Positions 35,051-46,878 of a DNA stretch of 64,000 bases are shown piece by piece. The position numbers and the translations under genes were made by a program. This DNA comes from Boswellia sacra (Eukaryota; Streptophyta; Magnoliopsida; Sapindales; Burseraceae), in assembly GCA_013180625.2 (NCBI GenBank), contig SNVD02006886.1, positions 205,434 through 269,433 on the forward strand, written 5' to 3'. Numbering within the stretch: the stretch's first letter is position 1; the number at the start of each line of letters is the position of its first letter. Under the pieces are notes generated by a model. That model made no database searches. It had not been told where the DNA came from and saw only the letters and a list, made by a program, of their open reading frames with translations.

Positions 35051-36104
35051 TCTTCTGATATAAGTTTGTGTTCGAATACTATTTTGTTTTCATTATCTTC
35101 TTGAATTGGTAGAAGAAGCAAACAAAAGAAATGTTGTTTTCCATGCTTTTATTATTAAAAAAAAGAAAAAAACCAAAAGTTGCAATTTCAAAAGCATACC
35201 ATGCACTCACGTTCAAACTTTCAGTTATATATAATCAAAACTAAATTTGTTGACACAAGATCTAGTGAATAAGATAATTAATATGACATTCTTTTTCATA
35301 TCCTTCCTTTCCCGTCCAATAAGTAGTCACCATTTAGCCTATGGGGCTATGGCACTTTCATGCATATGTCGGGCCTGCCATTGCATTGTAGCAACACCAT
35401 TAAACTTGGTAACACCAAACAACCCAACCCAATAGCGTGTTCTCTATTTGTAAAACACTTTTAGGTTTTAAATTCCTGTTGATGCATAGAGTTTTGGGGT
35501 TTGCATCTTCACAAGGTATTGTTTACATGTCCACAGGGTAATGTTTGCTTAGATAAGATGTATGAATTTTTGGGGTTTACATCTTTACGAGGTATTGTCC
35601 ACTTTAGGCTGGAAGCTGCACAATTTTATTCTTGAAAAGGGTGAAGGGGAGTAACCTTCCTCTTATAAGCCGCAAACCGATGTACTATGCAAGAGATATA
35701 GGATGCAATCACCACCCTTAATTGAGACCTAATATCAATAGTCCAAATTCCAATAATTATATTAAAGCGCTCATAGGTGTCCGCATATATGATTTAATCA
35801 AAGATAATAAATTCATTAATATTTATTTAACTTATTAACATAACTATTGGATTCAAATACAAGACTTAACAGGGTCATTTTAACTTTCACTGTAGCAAAA
35901 ACCTTAACACTAAATATTGCTTTCATATTGATTATGCCAAATTTAAGGTGATGTAACATAAAATAACCAAATTACTGTCCTTGTAGCCTGTATATAAGCG
36001 TAAAATATAACATATTTGAACAACGAATCAAACTTCAATATAAGAGTTAACTATGGTACACTTGATGGTGGAAGTGCAAAGACTTCTCTCGCTGCTATTG
36101 GGTT
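35051..36104 (+). promoter_or_regulatory. Promoter region of B3 copy C
   Basis: Collinear with the upstream region of copy B. It keeps a TATA box (TGTATATAAGCG at 35990), 115 bp before the ATG, and the ACTTCTCTCGCTGCTATTGGGTT leader. Confidence 0.5.
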
Positions 36105-36460
36105 ATGGCGCTGCTTTTGTCAAAGAAGCTATCAGTCACTAATATTTGGGTGAGGTTGGAAATTCTGACCAAGGTACTGAATGAAATTGGTTTTCATGGA
36201 GGAAGTCTCTCTGTAGATTTCCTGGTAGTTGATTGGAACAATGAAGCATGGGTCGCTGCTGTAAATGGCCAGATGATAAGCATCCAAGACCAGCTATCAC
36301 TGGTGAATGGCTTGAATTTGTTCAATATAAAGGTCCTCGGGTTGATGATGAAGTCATTTTTTATAAACTTGATGGAGGCCGATACACAGTTGAGGTGATT
36401 AGAGAGACTACTATCAAGTTGTTGGGTAAGGACATAATACGAAGGGCTCTTAGACTATTT
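36105..36460 (+). pseudogene. B3-domain protein, copy C (frameshifted)
   Basis: Opens SKKLSVTNIWVRLEILTKVL in one frame. Near 36248-36252 about four bases are missing relative to the intact copy (the AATTTCG that encodes the W-F-R core). It then continues in another frame as DDKHPRPAITGEWLEFVQYK and YTVEVIRETTIKLLGK. The natural stop is also lost, because two bases are missing before TAGAC. The conserved Trp-Phe-Arg core is gone, so no working B3 domain can be made. Confidence 0.75.
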
Positions 36461-36659
36461 AGCTTAGCTTTATCTATCTTTTGTAGATTAATAGAAAAGG
36501 TTCCTATTAATAGAGTGATTGGATGAATGGGTTGAGGAGATGATGGTAGTAGGGCAGATTTTACTAGTGCACTTGGCACTTTTGGTGGTTGTGGTGGCAC
36601 CGTGGTATTGTGGTGTGGTGTTGCTTTTGGTGGTAGATTGGCCATGAACTGTGGCGGTG
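36461..36659 (+). other. 3' flank of B3 copy C up to the chromovirus
   Basis: Joins the 3' UTR start (AGATTAATAGAAAAGG) directly to the downstream module (GATGAATGGGTTGAGGAG). About 500 bp present behind copy A are deleted. The module continues across the inserted element at 42353. Confidence 0.6.
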
Positions 36660-37299
36660 TGTCAGGAGCTTAGAGGTTTGAACAGCACACTTGTGCGGCA
36701 CTTAGGCAACTTGAACTCAAAAGTTGCTAAGTAAGCCTAGTGATTTGCCTTCTCGCTCAAAAGAGAAGAGAGGATCGTTGAGCCAAAGGGCTTTGTAGGC
36801 AAGAAGAGAAAAGATGGAACATTAGAGGCAAATGTTACTAGAGAAGAAAGCTTTGTATTACACAAGAATGCTTGCTTACAACTTTGCTTGAATGCTTCGA
36901 TTTGCTTGGATGATCTATAAATGAGACTTGGAGGGGTTTTTATAGTGAATCATATCTCAAATGAATGGCTAGGATCCAATGCATCTAAGGGTCCTAATTC
37001 ACTATCTAGAATCATTTACTAAAATATCTAGATATTTACAAGAGAGAATTCTATAAGCTTAGATTGCTAGAGAATTCTAGAAGATAGGCTTGGGCTTGCA
37101 AGCTTTCTAGAAGCTGGCCAAGCCTTATGCATATTTGGGCCACTCTAACAAGCAAATTGGGCAGGCCGTAACATCCTCCCCCACCTAATTTTGCGACATC
37201 CTCAGCGCGCTTTCTTCCTTGTAGTGTTGGATGTGCTCGCCAAATTGTCACAAGGCGTCTTCACATTCCCAACTAGACTCACTATCCGGAAGGTTTTTT

Positions 37300-39989
37300 C
37301 ACTTTACCAAGTATTCGATGTATGGTGGAACTCTTCTCTTTCGTATCACACGTTCTGCAAGGATGTATTCCACGTCCTTATCGAATGCGGCGACGACGGC
37401 TGTGGGTGCTCTTTTGGACTTGCTTCTTGTAGGATCTTCCTTGTCCTCATGATAAGGCTTGAGGAAACTCACATGGAAGACTAGATGGATCTTAAGGTTA
37501 GGTGGTAATCGAACTTTGTATGAGACTTCGCCTACTCGTATGATAATAGGGAAGGGACCTTCGTATTTTCGTACCAATCCTTTATGCACTTTACGAAATG
37601 ACTTGAATTATTGGGGTAGTAGCTTGATAAGCACTAAGTCCCCCTCTTGAAATGCGAGGTGTCATCTCTTAGTGTTTGCCTATTTCTTCATTTTCTTAGC
37701 GGCCTTGTCTAAGCATGCTCGCGTGATGTCAGCTTGTTCATGCCATTCCTTTGCAAGCTTGTAGGCCGCTGGACTCTTCCTTCCATATGTTGAAGCTATG
37801 GCGTGTGGAGTGATTGGTTGTTGCCCCGTCACAACCTCGAATGGACTCTTACTCGTTGCCTCACTTCTTTGAAGGTTATATGAGAATTAGGCAACATCTA
37901 GCAACTTTTTCCAATCATGTTAATGAGCGCTCACGTAATACCTCAAGTATAGCTCAAGTAAGGCATTGATGCACTTGGTTTGCCCATCAGTTTGGGGGTC
38001 AAAGCTTGTTGAGAAGCTCAAGTCAGTCCCCAATATTTTGAAGAGCTCTCCCCAAAAACATCCCGTGAAGCGAGGATCGCGATCACTCACAATGTTTTGT
38101 GGAACTCCCCAAAGTTTCACCACGTGCTTGAGGAATGATTGAGCGGCTTCATCCGTGGTGCAATCCGTGGAGACGGGAGTGAAGGTGGCATACTTGCTAA
38201 ACCGATCAACTACCACCATGATGCTTCCAATTCCCTCGGATTTCGATAAAGCCACAATGAAGTCCATTGAGACGCTTTGCCATGGCCTTTCCGAGATGGG
38301 TAGGGGTTCTAGCAAACCTGTGGGGCGTTGGTGTTCAACCTTGTCTTGTTGGCACACAAGACAAGTCCTCACATAGCCTTCCATGTCTTCCTGCATTTGA
38401 GGCCAATAGTAGGAATCTTGCACGAGTGTAAGGGTTCGTGCCATACTTGAGTGACTAGCCCACTTAGAGTTGTGGCACTCCTTGATGATCTCCTTTCACA
38501 AGTTTCCATGTATCGGCATAAAGAGGCGATTTCGGGTTGTGAGGAGTAGGCCTTCATCAAGCCAAAAGTGTCATGTCTTCCCCTCACTTGCCAACTTCAA
38601 GAGATTTTTGGCTATGGGATCGTGCTGTAGGCCTTCTTTGATGCGGTCGAGAAGCACACTTTGTGGGCAACTTAAGCTCAAGGTGGCTAGTTCTGCCTTA
38701 CGACTTAAGGCATCAGCCACAACGTTTGCCTTACCCGCTTTGTACTCGAGTCTGTAGTCAAACTCGGCCAAGAAATCTTGCCATCATGCTTGTTTGGGGC
38801 TCAACTTCTTTTGCGTTTGAAAATAACTTATGGCCACATTGTCGGTCTTGATGACGAAGTGTGAGCCAAGCAAGTAGTGTCGTCAAACCTGTAGGCAATG
38901 AATGATGGCGATCATTTCCTTCTCTTAGACCGTGTGCCGTCGCTCCATGTCATTGAGTTTGCGGCTCTCATACGTAATGGGGTGCCCTTCTTACATGAGA
39001 ACTCCCCCTATGGCAAAGTCGGAGGCGTCCGTGTGCATCTCGAATGGCTTGGTATGGTTGGGTAGTACCAACACCAGCTCCTCGCATATTACCTTCTTCA
39101 ACCCCTCGAAGGCATGTTGGCACTCTTTGGACCCATGCCATGTGCGGTTCTTCTTAAGAAGATCCATGAGTGGGGTGGCTTTGGTTGAGTAGCCCTTGAT
39201 GAACCACCTATAGTAGTTAACTAGCCCTCCGGTACCTTGGCAGGAGGCTCCCACTCTTGAATGGCCTTCACCTTAATTCACTTGGTCTATCATAAGCTTC
39301 CCATCTCGTATTCGGTGGCCAAGGAACTCTACCTCTTGTTAAGCAAAGGAGCATTTTTCCTTCTTGACGTAGAGTTCATTGTCGCGAAGAACTTGGAAGA
39401 CTTGTTGAAGATGTTGCACATGCTTTTCAACAGTTATGCTATAAATGACAATGTCGTCCAAGTAGACTACTACGAACCGATCAAGATAGGGATGGAAGAG
39501 CTTGTTCATCAGGGTACAGAATGTGGCGGGTGTATTGGTGAGGCCAAATGGCATGATAAGAAATTCATAAGCACCATACCTTATCACACACGTGGTCTTT
39601 GGTTCATCACCCTTGGTAATGTGCACTTGGTAGTACCCCGATTTCAAATCAAGCTTTGTGAAGTATCGAGCCTTCCCATGTTGGTCGAACAACTCCGCAA
39701 TTAGTGGAATCGGGTACTTGTTTTTTATGGTGATCTTGTTAAGTGCCCGATAGTCGATACACATGCGGAGGGATCCATCCTTCTTCTTTTGGAAAAGGAC
39801 GGGTGCACCGTATGGAGTTTTCGAGGTTTGGACATAGCCTGCATCGAGCAAGTCTTGGAGTTGTTTCTTCAACTTCACAAGTTTGGGTGGCGCCATGCGG
39901 TAAGGCGCCATGGTTGGAGGCTTAGCACCGGGCTCCAACTCGATTTTGTGATCCACTTCTCGTTGTGGAGGCAACTTCTTTGGAAGCTC
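37300..39989 (-). pseudogene. Chromovirus polymerase: RT, RNase H, integrase, chromodomain
   Basis: RT (39339-39974) has the [20 protein letters not shown] start, [10 protein letters not shown] and the YLDD active site. A later RT/RNase H piece lies at 38991-39254. RNase H ends YKAGKANVVADALSRKAEL at about 38700. Integrase (37920-38444) has the zinc-finger end CLVCQQDKVEHQRPTGLL, VVVDRFSKYATF and VSDRDPRFTG. The last piece (37299-37589) has the chromodomain-like RVIRKRRVPPYIEYLVK, which places it among chromoviruses. Multiple stops and frame changes separate the pieces, so it cannot be active as it stands. Confidence 0.8.
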
Positions 39990-41366
39990 TTAGGGCATGA
40001 TGTCCTTGTATTCCTCAAGGACGGCTTGGAATCGTCTTGGCAATGGGTCCTTGGAAATGGTGATGTCCTCCCCATCGTTTAGTTCTCTAACGGTGGCAAG
40101 GAAACTTAGATCCTTCTTCGTCCCTCGTTTGAATTGCAGTGCGGATAACATCTTGCTCTCTACCTTCACTGCACTTTCCACCATAACCATGCATGATTGA
40201 CTCCCGTCGAGGATGCTAAGGGAGTTAGAGGCTGGTATGGGGAAAGCATGGACATAGTTGAAGAACTCCATGCCTAGCACTACTTGAAAGTCATCCATGG
40301 GGACGATGGAGAAATCAAGCTTTTCGCTCCAAGTGTCAAGTTCTACTGATGTTGCCTTAGACACCCCCAATATTGCCTTGGCGGGTAAGTTTACCGCCTT
40401 GATGGTGCCTCCTCCATTGATATATTTGAGGCCTAACCGTTTGGCCTCTTCTTCGAAAATAAAGTTGTGCGTGGCTCCCGTATCAAGCATTGCCCGCACA
40501 TCCTTTCCATTGATTATGGCGCTTATGTACATTAGACCCTTTTGGATATGTGTGGGTCTTTTAAGTGCGCCAATTGTGTGAAGCGAACCTGTCCCCGCTT
40601 GTGGCTCCTCATTTTGTATGCTCTTATGTTGAGTGGCTAGAGCATTGATGGTCTTCCTCTTTGGGCAATCACGCACCCAATGAGGGCCATCACAAGTGAA
40701 ACAAGGGCTTTTTGGTTTAGGAGCGTTGGACTTACCTTTGTTAGGTGTGTCGTGCTTGTCTCCCCTGAATAGTTTACGTGCACCACCTTCTTTTCGAGCA
40801 TGGTCCTTCTTGGCATTCCGCTCTCCCCCACCTTTTCCATGGTTGGCCTTCCTTTCCTTGGATTGGGAGGTGTAGTCTATGAGGGATTCGGCTATGGCTA
40901 TGGCATCATCAAGATTTTGCACACCGCGCCTTTCAAGCTCAACTCTTGCCCAATCCTTGAGGCCATCAAGAAAGTAGAAGAGGGAGTCCTTTTCGAACAT
41001 GTCCTCGATTTCTAGGATGATGGTGGTGAACTCCTTGATATACTCCCAAATGGTGCCGCTTTGCTTTAATCGACGGAGGCGGCTCCTTGCCTCATTTTTG
41101 GCATTGCTAGGAGACCAGTGCTTCCGAAGTTCTCTCTTGAAGTCTTCCCATGTGCGAAGGGAGAAGATGCCTCTGCCTGCATCGCCATGCTTTTGACACC
41201 ACCACAATTGGGTCGCATCTCGTAGGAATGTAGGCGCAATGCTGATCCTCGAAGCGTCGTCATGGACACCTTTGGCGTTGAAGTATTGCTCCAGGCTGAA
41301 TAGGAAGTTTTCAACTTCCGTGGCATTGTGAGTGCCATTGTATGTGGCAGGAGTAGGCACTTGCAT
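39990..41366 (-). CDS. Chromovirus gag and protease
   Basis: 458-residue open frame. Retrotransposon gag domain in the first 150 residues (VENFLFSLEQYFNAKGV, ATQLWWCQKHGD, WEDFKRELRKHWSP). A basic stretch leads to one zinc knuckle (CFTCDGPHWVRDC). The aspartic protease has MLDTGATHNFIF as its active-site loop. The frame ends at an in-frame stop just before the polymerase. Gag forms the particle and the protease cuts the polyprotein. The stop would prevent a full-length product unless read through. Confidence 0.8.
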   Translation of the reverse strand: MQVPTPATYNGTHNATEVENFLFSLEQYFNAKGVHDDASRISIAPTFLRDATQLWWCQKHGDAGRGIFSLRTWEDFKRELRKHWSPSNAKNEARSRLRRLKQSGTIWEYIKEFTTIILEIEDMFEKDSLFYFLDGLKDWARVELERRGVQNLDDAIAIAESLIDYTSQSKERKANHGKGGGERNAKKDHARKEGGARKLFRGDKHDTPNKGKSNAPKPKSPCFTCDGPHWVRDCPKRKTINALATQHKSIQNEEPQAGTGSLHTIGALKRPTHIQKGLMYISAIINGKDVRAMLDTGATHNFIFEEEAKRLGLKYINGGGTIKAVNLPAKAILGVSKATSVELDTWSEKLDFSIVPMDDFQVVLGMEFFNYVHAFPIPASNSLSILDGSQSCMVMVESAVKVESKMLSALQFKRGTKKDLSFLATVRELNDGEDITISKDPLPRRFQAVLEEYKDIMP

Positions 41367-42352
41367 GGTGCTTAGCCCACTTGTTTAAGACGGGTTAGCA
41401 CGATCACATCGATGCTTCTCTCATTCCGTGCGAGATTCCTGTACTTTCGCACGGATTGCTCGCAACTCATGCTCCACAAAGGTTCGCAAGCCCACAAGCT
41501 CTCGTGTAAGGTTGTGTAGCTCCTTTTCATATGCTTTGCTAAACTCGAGGATGTTGGACTTTGTGGCTTGGGTGATCTCTCCATAATCCGTCTCTAGGCA
41601 TTCAAGACGGTCGAAGAGGCCCTCAATAGCATTGTCCATCTCGGAGATAGCTTGCTCTATACCAGCAACACGAGGCTCCAAGGCTTCCGTGGGTGGGGCT
41701 TTGGACTTACCACGTTTTCCCTATTGGCATGGTTGAGGCTGAGGTTGCTCCTCTCATCCACGAACTTGCGCGCTCCTCCATGGTCACTTCAATGTCGGAT
41801 GCCATGCCCTTGTGCTCAAACCATGCTCTGATACCAACTGTCACGAGCTTAAAGGTTTGCGCAGCATGCTCGTGCGGCACTTAGGCAACTTGAACTCGAA
41901 AGTTGCTAAGTAAGCCTAGTGATTTGCCTTCTCGCTCAAGGAGAAGAGAGGATCGTTGAGCCAAAGAGCTATGTAGACAAGAAGAGAAGAGATGGAAGAT
42001 TAGAGGCAATTGTTGCTAGAGAAGAAAGCTTTGTATTACATAAGAATGTTTGCTTGCAACTTTGCTTGAATGCTTGGATTTGCTTGGATGATTTACAAAT
42101 GAGCCTTAGAGGGGTTTTTATAGTGAACCACCTCTCAAATGAATGGCTAGGATCTAATACATTTAAGGGTCCTAATTCACTATCTAGAATCATCTACTAA
42201 AATATCTAGATATTTACAAGAGAGAATTCTAGAAGCTTGGATTGCTAGAGAATTCTAGAAAATGGGCTTGAGCTTGCAAGCTTTCTAGAAGCTAGGCCAA
42301 GTCTTATGCATATTTGGGCCACTCTAACAAGCAAATTGGGCGGGCCGTAACA

Positions 42353-43010
42353 GGTGGCTTCTATTGCAGTAGTGGTAGACGAAGCTTTAACTGATAAAGA
42401 AAGCGTCAAGGCATGGAGTACCGACTCCGGTTTTGGTCTCTTTTTTTTTTAATTTAAATCCAAAAAATTATTATTAATATACCCCTAAACGAAATTATTT
42501 AAAAAATAAATTATTTTTTTCCTTTTTAATCTTTATACGGTAAATGAAATTGCAAAAAGTACTTATTCAAGATCTAAACAAGCATAGTATTTGCATATTT
42601 TTACATGCATTATTTGTACAACCTAGATAATTTAAATACTTTAAAAATAAAATAATTAGACTACTCTCATTTTACTCCAGGAAGTTGAATTTTTGTGACA
42701 TTGAATTTTCAGATTACAATAAATTAACCATCACGTAATAAGAACCATTCTGCGATGTAAGAAGCTTTTGAGCGAGAGATGAAGAAGGAGAGCGCATAGT
42801 GAGCAAATCAAAGAGAAAAGGGCACAGAAGCTATTTGAAAAGCAACGAGAGAATTTTAAATTCTCGAAGCGATTTAATTGAATATTGATCTAAGGTAATT
42901 TTTTACTTTTGGAGATATTCTTATCTTTTAAATCTTTTAAAGTTGGTTTTGATGAGAGACATAAGGAGATGATGAAGAATAAGAGGGTGGATTTATAAAG
43001 ATATCATGGA
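42353..43010 (+). other. Rest of the B3 copy C flank
   Basis: Resumes GGTGGCTTCTATTGCAG and follows 11265-11960 (CTTTAACTGATAAAGAAA, GAACCATTCTGCGATGTAAG, CTAAGGTAATTTTTTAC). Non-coding as far as I can see. Confidence 0.65.
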
Positions 43011-43423
43011 TATGAAGAAAGATAATCTATAGCAATGTGTTTCATCCATGAATGGAACACAGGATTGACACAGAGGCAAGCGGCACCAGGATTATCACAA
43101 ATTATACGCGGACGCTATGGAGGAAAGACACCAATCTCATGTACCGGATCTTGTATCCAAGATTTGAGTGAGTCTGCAAATCTGTTTTTTAGTTACTTGA
43201 TTTCCTATTTCAATTCCTTGACTTTTTGTTTTCTAATTAGTCAAATTATGTTCTCTTAGTGGCAAGATATATCTACATCTTTTGTTGATTTTAGTCGCCG
43301 TGTAACACCTACTTAAAGGCTCATCTCTTCCATAAATAAACAACTGAGAAGATAACTTGCAGTAACAATTTGTCTTTCTTTTTTCTTGCATAGTTTATAT
43401 TTCTATCTTTCTCCTTATATAAA
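43011..43423. other. Unassigned; short plus-strand open stretch
   Basis: 43035-43259 stays open for 74 codons ([20 protein letters not shown]), unrecognised. Confidence 0.25.
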
Positions 43424-43660
43424 TCATTGATTTCCCAACAAGAAATTTATTCTATTGTCCCTCAAGATAAGCTTCATGTTCAACCATTTATAATGAAGCT
43501 TTTCAAAGCTTATCTCAAAGTCACGGACACACATAGCGGAGGCCATTTCTTTAAACTCAGGACCAACACCATTTGAGGTGTGAATGATGAGATATGATTG
43601 CAAGTTTGTCAACAAGTACTCTGATTTTGCTAAAATACTAGTCAACAGATTAAGAACCAC
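43424..43660 (-). pseudogene. Copia gag fragment
   Basis: Minus-strand peptide with SNGVGPEFKEMASAMCVRDF followed by EISFEKLHYKWL resembles the GLGPEYKE-----I-ARE-PISFEELHDKL block of copia gag proteins. About 78 codons remain, with no LTR nearby. Confidence 0.5.
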
Positions 43661-43741
43661 GAGTTATTATGGTAAGTTGTTTGGCAAGTCCCAAAATCCA
43701 AGTGGATGAGGAATTGGAATATAACTTGGCGAGACGATCGC

Positions 43742-43832
43742 AACTATCAGCAGATGAACAGGAATTATCTTGTGAAACAGACGATCCTAACTATCAGCAG
43801 ATGAACAGGAATTATCTTGTGAAACCACTTGA
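43742..43832 (+). repeat. 47-bp tandem duplication
   Basis: AACTATCAGCAGATGAACAG... occurs at 43742 and again at 43789, nearly identical. 47 is not a multiple of three, so an open frame across it (43669-43944) reads the unit in two frames. Confidence 0.8.
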
Positions 43833-43944
43833 TGAGAAAAGAGAGGATCATTACAAGTCTTATATTAAAAAAAAAAAAAAGAATATATTCACGTTTGAGT
43901 GGTTTGTGTATATCCTCAACTCATTTAAACAAGCAAATAATTAA

Positions 43945-44865
43945 AATGAAAGTTTATATATGTAAGTAGATTCAAATTGATTACGCAATGCTCACCATTG
44001 AAGAGCATTATAAATGAAAAAGTATGAAAATAAAGATATAGAATTTATTTTGTCAGTGGATATTTACAGAGAGTATAAAAGATTGGCGAGACTCTTTTAT
44101 CCTCTTCCAATCAATTGTTGGATAGAACTAATTACATAAACTCAATAGATGACTTCCATATATAAGATCATAGTTGAAATGGGTGTGATCGATCAATTAA
44201 CGATAAAGATTTTTGTTTTGTTATTTCATTTTTATGAGAAAGTGTGTTAAATGTAGGTAATTAATTTTTTCTTATTTTATTGAACACGCAAAGGGAAGGA
44301 AAAGCTAAAACTCTATCTAGCCATCATTCAATAACCGTAAGCAATTAAACAGTAATGATCAAAGCATTGAATTGTTTAAGAAGGAATATTAATTATAGTA
44401 AAGGTTAGGAGAGTGTTCCATTGTTTGCTTTCACTTCATGACATAAAATTCTATACTTTTCCATTTGTTACATGTTGCCATATTATAACTTAATTACCAT
44501 TAAAATTTACAACTGTCATTCCCACATATAATCTTCATTAGACATTGAAGTATCCGTAAAGCCAAATGAACAAAGCCAAACGAATTGTTCTCAACTCTGT
44601 CCAGTTAATTTTTTTTTTCTCTAGCAATTGTCCCACTGCAATTAGTAAATTATGTACGTTAAATAAAGCATTGAGTTATTATTGTATGAAATAAATCTTT
44701 TTTTTTTCATTTTAATAGTTTGTTTTAAAAATTAAAACAACAATTTATGGATCAATTATATTTATAATTAAGTCAGATATAATATTTTTATATTTAAGTT
44801 ATATAATAATCAAATTTATTAATAAATTAATCAAATGAAAGTTTAGTCAACAAGGCCGTAAGGAG
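43945..44865. other. A/T-rich intergenic sequence
   Basis: No gene seen. Confidence 0.3.
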
Positions 44866-45520
44866 AAAAATCTATGTGGGTGAAGCTTTAAGTGTCCACT
44901 TAAAAGGTTATCATGTTAGGTAGAGTGATCACCCTTTTTTAAAATGATTACCATTCAATGTTAAACTCATGGTTTTAAAAATAAAATGAGTTGGTAAGAG
45001 AAATCTAGATGTATGAATGATATATTGTAATTTTTAAAGATAAGTGAAAGCTCTTTTTTTTTTTATGTGGCAACATGCAATTAAATGGAAAATAATAAAC
45101 TTTTTGGGTGAGGCTAATTATACGAAAATTTTTATCACTACATCGAATATTCTAAATAAACTGTTCCTTAAAATTTAAAACTTAAATTATTATAAATTAT
45201 ATCATTCATACATCTAGATTTCTCTTACCAACTCATTTTATTTTTAAAACCATGAGTTTAACATTGAATGGTAATCATTTTAAAAAAGGATGATCACTCT
45301 ACCTAACATGATAGCCTTTTAAGTGGACACTTAAAGCTTCACCCACATAGATTTTTAAAGATAAGTGAAAGCTCTTTTTTTTTTTTTATGTGGCAACATG
45401 CAATTAAATGGAAAATAATAAACTTTTTGGGTGAGGCTAATTATACGAAAATTTTTATCACTACATCGAATATTCTAAATAAACTGTTCCTTAAAATTTA
45501 AAACTTAAATTATTATAAAT
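44866..45520. repeat. Foldback element with an inverted arm pair and a repeated spacer
   Basis: Arm 1 (44866-45024, starting AAAAATCTATGTGGGTGAAGC) is the near-perfect reverse complement of arm 2 (45198-45355). The sequence between them (45031-45196, TTTTTAAAGATAAGTGAAAG...) is repeated almost identically in direct orientation after arm 2 (45352-45518). A MITE with long inverted arms explains the arms; the repeated spacer needs a second event. Confidence 0.75.
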
Positions 45521-46221
45521 TCTACTAAATAATTTAATAAATAACATCAACTAACTAATGAAATTCAATAGAAGAATCCTTATATTAATAAAATAAATAA
45601 ATATAATTTTTTTCAAAAGTTTGATTACAAAAATCATTGATAAATGTATTTAAATATTTATATTAATATCTCACATAATTTTAAAATATTTATTTATTTT
45701 TTGTTGTATTTTTCTCAATTTATTTCCGATCCATTGAATTTATATTAACTACATGTGAATAATTTTTTGAAAATATGAAATCGAGTTGAACAAGAATATA
45801 ACTTAAAAAAAAATATAGCATGACATGTATTTAAAAAAAAAAAAGTGCTGAGACTAAAATTCCAGGAAGAGATAGCATCAACCAAGCATTTGCTCTACAA
45901 ATGGGGGCACGTATATCAAGGAAATCCTTAGGAAATGTCTGGACTACTGTACTATAAAAATGGTTATAGAAAAATATTGGTAACATAGTTTTTCAAAATT
46001 GTCGTGCTATCTAAACACTATCAATATGTGTTAGATAATTTTGATTTTTAAAAGCCTAACTTTTAATAAATACAAAAAAATTTTTAAAAAATAAATATTT
46101 TTAAAATTTTAAATTAAATTCAAAATTATAATATTAAAAATAAATAATAAATTACTATACAATAAATATATATTTATATATTTATTATTTAAAATAATAA
46201 AATAAATAAAATTGAAAATAC
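45521..46221. other. A/T-rich sequence
   Basis: No gene seen; the last part may belong to the arms of the next foldback. Confidence 0.3.
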
Positions 46222-46554
46222 AGTCGCTGAACATCATCCATCGCTGGCCATCATCAAAGTGGCATATTGGAGACATTGCCACCACCATCGGAATCGTTAT
46301 CAATTATTCTTTCCACATCTATTGGTATCTCCGTTATTCATGTCGTCGATCGACAAGGATCTAAAGGTTAAAGTTCTGATCGATGGGCCGAAACATTAAA
46401 TATTAGATCCTCGTCAATCAACGATATGAACAATAGAGACACCGATGGATGTGAAAAAAATAATTGACAATGATTTCAGTTGTGGTGGCGATGTCTCCGA
46501 CACGCCACTTTGTTTATGGCTAACTACGGCTAATATCTGACGATGCATCGATTG
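46222..46554. repeat. Foldback (inverted repeat) element core
   Basis: 46222-46364 pairs with the reverse complement of 46403-46554 at roughly 80% by eye, e.g. TGGAGACATTGCCACCACCA against TCGGAGACATCGCCACCACA. Loop about 38 bp. A/T-rich outer arms may extend it several hundred bases each way. Confidence 0.65.
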
Positions 46555-46878
46555 ACGTATAGTCATTTTTTATTTTTTAAAAAATTTATTTAAAAAATAA
46601 TTTTAAATAAAATTCAATGTTTAAATTTATTTAAATAGATAATTTAAAATTTTAACATATAATTTTTTAACTATATAGATAATTTTGACATTTTACTTGA
46701 TCCAATTTAATTTTTCAATATATAATTTTTAAAAATTACCTCCTACTTACTTTTACAATCTAATACAAAAATAGATTTTTTTAAATAATCTATTTTTACA
46801 ATATTTATCAAATATTAAAATAATTATAATTAATAATAGAATATAAAAAGTATTGTGCAATAACGAGGATGCACACTT

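Larger units (their letters stand above)
36660..42352 (-). mobile_element. Ty3/gypsy chromovirus, complete but degenerate
   Basis: LTRs at 36660-37173 and 41839-42352 start TGTCA(G/C)GAGCTTA and end GGCCGTAACA, 514 bp each, with roughly 9% difference by eye. On the minus strand the 5' LTR is followed by a primer-binding site TTGGTATCAGAGCATGG (initiator tRNA-Met type). The polypurine tract AGGTGGGGGAGGA lies next to the 3' LTR. GGTG (36656-36659 and 42353-42356) is the target duplication, 4 bp as visible. The insertion splits the flank of B3 copy C (GAACTGTGGCGGTG / GGCTTCTATTGCAG). The coding order is gag, protease, reverse transcriptase, RNase H, integrase, chromodomain, all interrupted by stops or frameshifts. 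Confidence 0.9.
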
